DNA of 12,315 bases from Gammaproteobacteria bacterium (GTDB taxonomy: Bacteria; Pseudomonadota; Gammaproteobacteria; HK1): NCBI GenBank assembly GCA_022822245.1, contig JAJECB010000195.1:1-12315 (forward strand). Direction: 5' to 3'. The notes under the pieces are model-generated. The model ran no database searches and was not told the DNA's origin. It saw only the letters and a list, made by a program, of their open reading frames with translations. This document shows positions 7,490-12,315 of the stretch, one piece after another. Position 1 is the stretch's first letter; each line of letters starts with the position of its first letter. The position numbers and the translations under genes are program-made.

Positions 7490-7729
7490 CGCTCTCTCGA
7501 CCCCGGGGGCGGGGGTCGTCCCCCAATCCTCGGAATGTTAGCCGGTTCGGAGTTCCCGGGGGTGGAAAGCGGGGTCGGAGCGGGATTCCGGGTTCGAGCG
7601 AGCGAACCGGGGGAGGATCGCGGCACCTCGCCCCGACACCGGTTTCCATGGTGACGGCACGGGACCCCGGGGTTCGCACGTAATCAGGTTTCCCCTTGCA
7701 CGGCGAGGGTTTCCGCGCCGGGCGGGCGG

Positions 7730-7758
7730 TTGACGGGGGAACGCGTTGCGGCTACCTT
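7730..7758 (+). promoter_or_regulatory. Sigma70-type promoter for ilvI-ilvH
   Basis: TTGACG (7730-7735, five of six -35 matches) is separated by exactly 17 bases from TACCTT (7753-7758, three of six -10 matches, keeping the first T, the A and the last T). Transcription would start near 7765, leaving a leader of about 90 bases. This -35-driven form is common in GC-rich proteobacteria. It is the best promoter I can see in the window. Confidence 0.65.
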
Positions 7759-7778
7759 GCCGCGCCACTCGCGAGCGC

Positions 7779-7836
7779 CGCGGGCCGGCTTCCCGGCCGC
7801 GCCGCGACGGCGGACGAAGGCCCCATCCGGCGGGCC
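7779..7836 (+). other. Two potential hairpins in the ilvI leader
   Basis: Within the predicted leader, CGC-(G)-GGCCGG pairs with CCGGCCGCG around CTTC (7779-7801, one bulged G). GGCCC (7819-7823) pairs with GGGCC (7832-7836) around eight bases. The ribosome site GAGAGGTG (7844-7850 area) follows. No T-tract and no short ORF rich in Val, Leu or Ile codons is present, so classical attenuation is not supported. These could simply reflect base composition. Confidence 0.3.
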
Positions 7837-7855
7837 GCATTCGAGAGGTGTCGAG

Positions 7856-9559
7856 GTGGAGTTGACAGGCGCGGAGATCGTGGTCCGGTTCCTCAAGGAC
7901 CACGGGGTTCGTTACATCTTCGGGTATCCGGGCGGGGCGGTGCTGCACATCTACGACGCCCTCTACAAGCAGAACGACGTCGAGCACATCCTCGTGCGTC
8001 ACGAGCAGGGCGCGACCCACATGGCGGACGGCTACGCGCGAGTGACCGGCCGGGCCGGGGTGGTCCTCGTGACCTCGGGCCCCGGCGCGACCAACGCGGT
8101 GACGGGGATCGCGACCGCCCACATGGACTCCGCCCCGATGGTGGTGATCACCGGGCAGGTGCCGCGCCACGCGATCGGGAGCGACGCCTTCCAGGAAGTC
8201 GACTGCGTCGGCATCACCCGCCCGTGCGTCAAGCACAACTACCTGGTGAAGGACGCGGGCTCGCTCGCGCGCACCCTCCGGGAGGCGTTCTACGTGGCCG
8301 AGAGCGGGCGGCCGGGTCCGGTGGTGGTGGACATTCCGAAGGACGTGACCGCGGACCGCGCGCACTACGAGTACCCGGACGAGGTCGCGATGCGCTCCTA
8401 CAACCCGGTGACGCGCGGACATCCGGGCCAGATCCGCCAGGCCGCGGACCTCATCCTCTCCGCCCGGCGGCCGATGGTCTACACCGGCGGCGGGGTGGTG
8501 CTCGGGGACGCGTCCGAGGCGCTCGTCGACCTCACCCGATTCCTCGGGTACCCGATCACGAACACGCTGATGGGGCTCGGCGCGTTTCCCGGGACGGACC
8601 CGCAGTTCGTCGGCATGCTCGGCATGCACGGCACCTACGAGGCCAACATGGCCATGCACGAGTGCGACGTGCTCATCGCGATCGGGGCTCGCTTCGACGA
8701 CCGGGTGGTGGGCGATCCGAAGCAGTTCTGCCCCCACGCCCGGATCGTCCACGTCGACATCGACCCGTCCTCCATCTCGAAGACGATCCAGGTCGACGTC
8801 CCCATCGTCGGGCCGGTGCGGGGGATCCTCGAGGACCTCGTCGCCGCGCTGCGCGAGAGCAACCGGCGGCCCGACGAGGCGGCCCTGAAGTCCTGGTGGA
8901 AGCGGATCGACGCGTGGCGCGCCAACGACTGCCTTCGCTATGAACGCGACAGCGACCTCATCAAGCCCCAGTACGTCATCGAGAAGCTCTACGAGGTTAC
9001 CGGCGGGGAGGCGTTCGTGACTTCGGACGTCGGCCAGCACCAGATGTGGGCGGCGCAGTTCTACCCGTTCGCGAAGCCCCGCCGCTGGGTGAACTCCGGA
9101 GGGCTCGGCACCATGGGGTTCGGCCTCCCGGCCGCGATGGGGGTGCAGTTCGCGTACCCCGACGCCCAGGTCGCGTGCATCACGGGCGAGGGGAGCATCG
9201 TGATGTGCATCCAGGAGCTCTCGTGCGCGAAGCAGTACCGGCTGCCGGTCAAGGTCGTGAACCTCAACAACCGCTACCTCGGCATGGTGCGCCAGTGGCA
9301 GGAGTTCATGTACGAGAACCGCGAGTCCGAGTCCTACCTCGATTCGCTCCCCGACTTCGTCAAGCTCGCGGAGAGCTTCGGCCACGTCGGCATGCTCGTC
9401 GAGCGCCCGGGCGACGTCGAGGGGGCGCTCCGCGAGGCGTTCGCGCTCAAGGACCGGCTCGTGTTCATGGACTTCATCACCGACCAGTCGGAGAACGTGT
9501 ATCCGATGATGATGGCGGGCAAGGGCCAGACCGACATGGTCCTGCGCGAGCTCGCCTGA
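7856..9559 (+). CDS. ilvI: Acetolactate synthase, catalytic (large) subunit
   Basis: This thiamine diphosphate (ThDP) and FAD enzyme condenses two pyruvates to acetolactate, or pyruvate with 2-ketobutyrate to acetohydroxybutyrate, the first committed step of valine/leucine and isoleucine synthesis. The 567-residue product starts MELTGAEIVVRFLKDHGV, matching IlvI/IlvB. The catalytic glutamate is E50 in RHEQGATHMADGY. The ThDP/Mg motif is GEGS (444-447) followed by NLNN (469-472), with Glu instead of the more usual Asp in GDGS. The end (LVFMDFITDQSENVYPM) resembles beta/gammaproteobacterial enzymes. GTG 7856 is chosen because homologues start at this residue and GAGAGGTG lies just upstream; the open frame continues upstream without homology. 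ilvH follows after three bases. It could equally be named ilvB. Confidence 0.96.
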   Translation: MELTGAEIVVRFLKDHGVRYIFGYPGGAVLHIYDALYKQNDVEHILVRHEQGATHMADGYARVTGRAGVVLVTSGPGATNAVTGIATAHMDSAPMVVITGQVPRHAIGSDAFQEVDCVGITRPCVKHNYLVKDAGSLARTLREAFYVAESGRPGPVVVDIPKDVTADRAHYEYPDEVAMRSYNPVTRGHPGQIRQAADLILSARRPMVYTGGGVVLGDASEALVDLTRFLGYPITNTLMGLGAFPGTDPQFVGMLGMHGTYEANMAMHECDVLIAIGARFDDRVVGDPKQFCPHARIVHVDIDPSSISKTIQVDVPIVGPVRGILEDLVAALRESNRRPDEAALKSWWKRIDAWRANDCLRYERDSDLIKPQYVIEKLYEVTGGEAFVTSDVGQHQMWAAQFYPFAKPRRWVNSGGLGTMGFGLPAAMGVQFAYPDAQVACITGEGSIVMCIQELSCAKQYRLPVKVVNLNNRYLGMVRQWQEFMYENRESESYLDSLPDFVKLAESFGHVGMLVERPGDVEGALREAFALKDRLVFMDFITDQSENVYPMMMAGKGQTDMVLRELA

Positions 9560-9562
9560 GCG

Positions 9563-10054
9563 ATGCAGCGCCTCATCTCGATCCTGCTCGAGAACGAGCC
9601 GGGCGCCCTCGCCCGGGTCGCCGGGCTGTTCTCCGCGCGGGGCTACAACATCGAGTCGTTGAGCGTCGCGCCGACCGAGGATCCGACGATGTCGCGCCTC
9701 ACCCTCGCGACGAACGGCGACGACGCCGTCATCGAGCAGATCACCAAGCAGCTCCACAAGCTCATCGACGTCATCAAGCTGGTCGACCTCACCGAGGGGC
9801 GCTACGTCGAACGCGAGCTGATGCTCATCAAGGTGCGGGCGAGCGAGCCGTGGCGGGACGAGGTGCGGCACCTCGCGGACATCTTCCGGGGGCGGATCCT
9901 CGACGTGGCGGGGTCGAGCTTCGTCATCGAGCTGACGGGCTCCCGGCAGAAGCTCGACGCCTTCGTCGAGGCCCTCGACGAGCGGTGCATCCTGGAGGTC
10001 GTGCGCTCGGGAGCGATGGGCGTCGGCCGTGGAGACCGGAGTCTTCGCGCCTGA
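9563..10054 (+). CDS. ilvH: Acetolactate synthase, regulatory (small) subunit
   Basis: IlvH (also called IlvN) activates the large subunit and confers feedback inhibition by valine. The 163-residue product has the same length as E. coli IlvH and begins MQRLISILLENEPGALARVAGLFS. An ACT domain covers about 1-75, and a second regulatory domain about 80-160 with VERELMLIKV and DIFRGRILDV. Residues of the valine site known from E. coli mutants are retained: N11, G14 and N29 (in ARGYNIESL). Valine sensitivity is therefore expected. The start lies three bases after the ilvI stop, indicating coupled translation. The C-terminus RSGAMGVGRGDRSLRA is of normal family type, so this gene is complete. The stop is followed at once by a remnant of ilvC. 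Confidence 0.96.
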   Translation: MQRLISILLENEPGALARVAGLFSARGYNIESLSVAPTEDPTMSRLTLATNGDDAVIEQITKQLHKLIDVIKLVDLTEGRYVERELMLIKVRASEPWRDEVRHLADIFRGRILDVAGSSFVIELTGSRQKLDAFVEALDERCILEVVRSGAMGVGRGDRSLRA

Positions 10055-10123
10055 TGGGCGCGCCTGCGGGCGATGATGCCCTGGATCCGGGAGAACCGGC
10101 TGGTCGACGAGAGCAGGAACTGA
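10055..10123 (+). pseudogene. ilvC: ilvC remnant: last ~20 codons of ketol-acid reductoisomerase
   Basis: Directly after the ilvH stop, the frame of 10058-10123 reads ARLRAMMPWIRENRLV then DESRN and a TGA at 10121-10123. This is the characteristic C-terminus of class I ketol-acid reductoisomerase (family form LRAMMPWI..N.(I/L)VD...N). The NADPH-binding domain, the catalytic knot domain and any start codon or ribosome site are absent: about 315 of the usual 338 codons are missing. ilvC normally lies exactly here, between ilvH and pssA (recalled from Pseudomonas). I infer an internal deletion of roughly 1 kb whose left end is at or just after the ilvH stop (10052-10060). The scrap cannot encode an enzyme. 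An assembly error is the main alternative. Confidence 0.85.
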
Positions 10124-10139
10124 CCGCGCTCGAGCGCCC

Positions 10140-10168
10140 GTGAAACGGCGGATGGATCAGGCTATGCT
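10140..10168 (+). promoter_or_regulatory. Possible pssA promoter
   Basis: GTGAAA (10140-10145, four of six -35 matches) lies 17 bases before TATGCT (10163-10168, four of six -10 matches). Transcription would start near 10175, at the head of the inverted repeat that precedes pssA. Support is modest; pssA could also be read from the ilv promoter. Confidence 0.35.
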
Positions 10169-10197
10169 GGGCTCCCTCGATGTCCTCGCGGGAGCCC
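10169..10197 (+). other. Inverted repeat just upstream of pssA
   Basis: GGGCTCCC (10169-10176) pairs perfectly with GGGAGCCC (10190-10197) around a 13-base loop. The right arm ends 16 bases before the pssA ATG. No T-tract follows on the plus strand, so a standard terminator for the ilv operon is doubtful. If the promoter at 10140-10168 is real, most of the hairpin would lie in the leader of pssA and could affect translation. It might also be an operator; no known motif is recognised. Confidence 0.45.
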
Positions 10198-10213
10198 CCC
10201 GGACCGATCAGGC

Positions 10214-10981
10214 ATGAACCCGGACCAGAAGAAGCGCAGGGGTATCTACCTGCTGCCGAACCTGCTGACGACGGCGGCGCTGCTGAGCGGGTTCTACGCC
10301 ATCTACTTCGCCTTCCAGGGGAGGTTCGAGGCGGGGGCGATGGCGATCTTCGCGGCGATGGTGTTCGACTGGGCGGACGGTCGGATCGCGCGCGTCACGG
10401 GGACCGAGAGCGCGTTCGGGGCGGAGTACGACAGCCTGTCCGACATGGTCGCGTTCGGGATCGCGCCGGTCGTGCTCGCGGTCGCCTGGTCGCTCGATTC
10501 GTTCGGCAAGGCGGGGTGGCTCGCCGGGTTCTGCTTCACGGCCGCGACCGCCCTTCGCCTCGCCCGGTTCAACACCCAGGTCGGGGTGGCCGACAAGCGC
10601 TACTTCCAGGGGCTGCCGTGCCCGGCCGCGGCCGCGGTGGTGGCCGGTCTCGTGTGGGTTGGAGTGGACCGGGAGATCGCGGGCGCGAGCCTCGGCCCGG
10701 AGACCTTCGCGGTGGTCATCCTGACGAGCCTGCTGATGGTGAGCAAGATCCGGTTCCGGAGCTTCAAGGAAGTCGACATCCGCGAGCGGGTCCACTTCGT
10801 CACCGTTCTCGTGGTCGTGCTCGCGTTCGCCCTGCTCGCGACCGATCCCGCGCTGCTCCTGTTTGCGGGATTCGGTCTGTACGCCCTGTCCGGACCGGTC
10901 GAGACCCTGATTCAGGTGCGCCGGGCCCGCCAGCGCCGGAGGATGGCCTCCGGCGAGAGGGTCCGCCGTCCGGACCGGTGA
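10214..10981 (+). CDS. pssA: CDP-diacylglycerol--serine O-phosphatidyltransferase (membrane type)
   Basis: PssA exchanges CMP of CDP-diacylglycerol for serine, making phosphatidylserine, the precursor of phosphatidylethanolamine, at the inner membrane. The 255-residue product carries the complete CDP-alcohol phosphotransferase motif DG-x2-AR-x8-G-x3-D-x3-D: D52, D55, G56, A59, R60, G69, D73, D77. Several hydrophobic segments predict a multispanning protein (about 12-34, 40-52, 78-115, 130-150, 195-235). The C-terminal tail is Arg-rich and probably cytoplasmic. This is the integral-membrane type, not the peripheral E. coli type. The ATG at 10214 is the first possible in frame. Its stop overlaps the GTG of the uracil-DNA glycosylase gene (GTGA), suggesting coupling. 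ilvI-ilvH-ilvC-pssA is a familiar order, here without ilvC. Confidence 0.94.
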   Translation: MNPDQKKRRGIYLLPNLLTTAALLSGFYAIYFAFQGRFEAGAMAIFAAMVFDWADGRIARVTGTESAFGAEYDSLSDMVAFGIAPVVLAVAWSLDSFGKAGWLAGFCFTAATALRLARFNTQVGVADKRYFQGLPCPAAAAVVAGLVWVGVDREIAGASLGPETFAVVILTSLLMVSKIRFRSFKEVDIRERVHFVTVLVVVLAFALLATDPALLLFAGFGLYALSGPVETLIQVRRARQRRRMASGERVRRPDR

Positions 10982-11775
10982 TCACGGGCGCGGAGCGGGG
11001 GCGCCTCCTCGCCCGGATGGGGGTCACCGTCTACGTGCCCCGCGGCGCGGCGGAGGCACCGCACCCGGAGGCCGACCCGGCGCCGGGTCCCGCGCCGGGC
11101 CCGGTGTCATCCCCCACCGCACGTGCCCCCGCGGGCGAGGAATCCCCCGTGGCCGGCTCGGGTGGACCGATGACGGCCCCTGCCGCGGGGGACGCGGTTC
11201 CGGTCTCCGCGCTCCCGTGGCCGGAGCTCGAGACGGCGGTCGCGAGCTGCGTGGGTTGCGCGCTGCATCGTTCGCGCCGTCGCACGGTGTTCGGGGCGGG
11301 CGCCCGCGATGCCGACTGGATGGTGATCGGCGAGGGGCCGGGCGCCAACGAGGACCGCCAGGGCGAGCCCTTCGTCGGCCGGGCGGGGAGACTCCTCAAC
11401 GCCATGCTCTTCGCCCTCGGGCTCGCCCGCGAGCAGGTCTTCATCACCAACACGGTCAAGTGCCGCCCTCCCGGAAACCGCGACCCCGAGCCCGAGGAGA
11501 CCGAGCGGTGCGGCCCCTTCCTCGACCGGCAGATCGACCTGCTTGCCCCGCGTGTCATCCTCGCGGTGGGACGGGTCGCGGCGCAGGCCATCCTCGATAC
11601 CAACGCCCCGCTCGGCCGCCTGCGGGGGCGCGAGCACGCGTACCCGCGGGGCGACCGGCGGGTCCCCGTCGTCGCGACGTACCATCCCGCCTACCTGCTG
11701 CGGACCCCGAGCGCCAAGCGGGCCGCCTGGGAGGATCTTTGTCTCGCACGTTCGATCGCGGACCGGTCGCCGTAG
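10978..11775 (+). CDS. Family 4 uracil-DNA glycosylase (4Fe-4S)
   Basis: This family removes uracil from DNA to start base-excision repair of deaminated cytosine. The 265-residue product has the family 4 sequence GEGPGANEDRQGEPFVGRAG (118-137), the second motif around HPAYLLR (236-242), and four cysteines placed to bind a 4Fe-4S cluster: C91, C94, C162 and C178. The N-terminus (RGRLLARMGVTVYVPR, 7-22) matches a short helix and strand seen in proteobacterial members. It is joined to the catalytic domain by about 55 Pro/Ala/Gly-rich residues (23-78), probably flexible. The GTG at 10978 is chosen because it overlaps the pssA stop and includes the conserved N-terminal segment; ATG 11017 would cut it. 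A true Shine-Dalgarno is not evident, which fits coupling with pssA. rimI overlaps its 3' end. Confidence 0.92.
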   Translation: MITGAERGRLLARMGVTVYVPRGAAEAPHPEADPAPGPAPGPVSSPTARAPAGEESPVAGSGGPMTAPAAGDAVPVSALPWPELETAVASCVGCALHRSRRRTVFGAGARDADWMVIGEGPGANEDRQGEPFVGRAGRLLNAMLFALGLAREQVFITNTVKCRPPGNRDPEPEETERCGPFLDRQIDLLAPRVILAVGRVAAQAILDTNAPLGRLRGREHAYPRGDRRVPVVATYHPAYLLRTPSAKRAAWEDLCLARSIADRSP

Positions 11776-12251
11776 AGGGGGCGACGGCCCGCCCGATGAC
11801 TCCCGCCGATCTGTCGGCGGTCTCGGACATCGAGGCGTCCGCCTACCTCTTTCCGTGGTCGGAGCAGGTGTTCCGAACCTGTCTCCGGGCCGGCTACGCG
11901 TGCCGGGTGGCGGCGGAAGGGGACCGCGTGCGCGGGTACGGGATCCTGTCCCTGGCCGCGGACGAGGCTCATCTGCTGAACCTGTGCATCGACCCCGTCG
12001 AGCAGGGTCGCGGCTGGGGCGGCTGGCTCCTGCGACACCTGTTCGGGATCGCCCGGGTGCGGCGCGCGGAAAGGATGTTCCTCGAGGTGCGGCCCTCGAA
12101 CCGGACCGCGGTGCGTCTCTACGAGGGCCACGGCTTCGTCCACGTCGGGACCCGGCGCGGCTACTATCCGGCCGCGTGCGGGGGGCGGGAGGATGCGCGG
12201 GTTTACGCGCTGTCGTTGCGTTTCGAGGGAGAAGGGGTGGCGGACCGATGA
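11739..12251 (+). CDS. rimI: Ribosomal protein bS18 N-alanine acetyltransferase RimI
   Basis: RimI is a GNAT enzyme that acetylates the N-terminal alanine of ribosomal protein S18 with acetyl-CoA. Visible are FPWSEQVF (38-45 from the TTG start), the acetyl-CoA loop EQGRGWGGWLL (88-98), LEVRPSNRTAVRLYEGHGF with the family's catalytic Glu (E116) and Tyr (Y128), and the typical end RRGYYPAACGGREDARVYAL. Two starts are possible. TTG 11739 (170 residues) has GGAGG four bases upstream and keeps the first strand (ATARPMTPADL) intact. ATG 11796 (151 residues) is nearer the E. coli length of 148 but cuts that strand and has no close ribosome site. I prefer TTG, which makes the gene overlap the glycosylase by 37 bases. 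Its stop overlaps the next gene as ATGA. Confidence 0.88.
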   Translation: MSRTFDRGPVAVEGATARPMTPADLSAVSDIEASAYLFPWSEQVFRTCLRAGYACRVAAEGDRVRGYGILSLAADEAHLLNLCIDPVEQGRGWGGWLLRHLFGIARVRRAERMFLEVRPSNRTAVRLYEGHGFVHVGTRRGYYPAACGGREDARVYALSLRFEGEGVADR

Positions 12252-12315
12252 ACCAGGGCCACGAAGGGGAGTACTTCTTCGCGTTCGACATCGAGACGGT
12301 TCCCGACGTCGAGGC
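12248..12315 (+). CDS. PolB-type 3'-5' exonuclease (predicted), 5' end only
   Basis: Only 22 codons lie in the window: MNQGHEGEYFFAFDIETVPD, then VE and a partial codon. FDIET is the first exonuclease motif (Asp14 and Glu16, metal ligands) of DEDD-type nucleases. DIETVPDVE is typical of the stand-alone PolB-exonuclease-like family (PF10108). The ATG overlaps the rimI stop (ATGA), so it is probably cotranscribed with pssA, the glycosylase gene and rimI. Motifs II and III lie outside, so the family call rests on a short match and on context with a DNA repair gene. Confidence 0.7.
   Translation, partial: MNQGHEGEYFFAFDIETVPDVE

Larger units (their letters stand above)
7490..7855. other. 366-base gene-free region between yfcD and ilvI with degenerate repeat motifs
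   Basis: No coding sequence is supported in this divergent gap. It contains two degenerate relatives of the palindrome arm at 6791-6811: GGTTCGGAGTTCCCGG (7544-7559) and GGGGTCGGAGCGGGATTCCGG (7571-7591). It also has several small inverted repeats: GGGGG/CCCCC around TCGT (7511-7524), GGTTCG/CGAACC (7591-7608) and ACCCCGGGGT (7664-7673). The right part holds the ilvI promoter and leader, listed separately. On the minus strand TAACAT (7542-7537) could be a -10 for the Nudix gene, but no -35 supports it. Confidence 0.5.

Noticed and set aside
4977..7679. A 900-codon open frame extending proS far upstream
   Set aside because: Only the part from 6689 onward matches ProS. The upstream part runs through the palindrome and antisense to part of the Nudix gene, is Arg/Pro-rich and lacks similarity. 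Long open frames on all strands are expected at this G+C content.
7765..7855. Possible attenuator with leader peptide before ilvI
   Set aside because: There is no ATG-initiated short ORF with Val, Leu or Ile codon runs and no hairpin followed by T residues, so amino-acid-controlled attenuation is not supported.
7538..9871. A 777-codon minus-strand frame across ilvI and ilvH
   Set aside because: Its sequence is rich in Asp, His, Arg and Val without domain character, as expected for the antisense of GC-rich codons. The plus-strand proteins are certain.
10054..10143. A 29-codon ORF starting at an ATG that overlaps the ilvH stop (TGATG)
   Set aside because: It reads the ilvC remnant in the wrong frame. 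The overlapping codons in the other frame match KARI exactly, so this frame is a by-product of the deletion junction.

Overview
The window is about 12.3 kb of very GC-rich bacterial chromosome (roughly 70% G+C by eye), densely packed with housekeeping genes. The gene set and order point to a high-GC gammaproteobacterium, possibly Chromatiales-like: suhB divergent from trmJ, purM-purN divergent from a DUF2066 gene and hda, a bacterial-type proS, and ilvI-ilvH next to pssA. The acetolactate synthase also looks beta/gammaproteobacterial. I infer the lineage from protein similarity and synteny recalled from memory, not from a search.

Layout. (1) 1-1031: the 5' end of suhB (minus) diverges from trmJ (plus). 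(2) 1229-2988: purM and purN form a minus-strand operon with a TTGA overlap. (3) 3066-4938: a secreted DUF2066 protein and the DnaA regulator hda, linked by an odd 19-codon ORF that overlaps both neighbours by ATGA. (4) 4977-7489: proS and a YfcD-type Nudix hydrolase, both minus, separated by a long REP-like palindrome. (5) 7490-7855: a gene-free stretch with degenerate copies of the palindrome motif and a good sigma70 promoter. (6) 7856-10123: ilvI and ilvH followed directly by the last ~20 codons of ilvC, whose remainder is missing. (7) 10214-12315: pssA, family 4 uracil-DNA glycosylase, rimI and the start of a PolB-type 3'-5' exonuclease gene. Stop/start overlaps tie this block into one transcription unit.

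Function. The purine genes carry out two steps of IMP synthesis. The ilv genes catalyse the first committed step of valine/isoleucine synthesis, but the next enzyme (ketol-acid reductoisomerase) survives here only as a C-terminal scrap. pssA starts phosphatidylethanolamine synthesis. The remaining genes cover tRNA modification and charging, control of replication initiation, DNA repair, ribosomal protein acetylation and nucleotide or metabolite clean-up.

I see no CRISPR array, RNA gene, insertion sequence, prophage or defence system, and nothing resembling an undescribed multi-gene system. The most interesting observation is the ilvC deletion scar at 10055-10123. The palindrome at 6787-6839 and the small coupled ORF at 4187-4246 are next.
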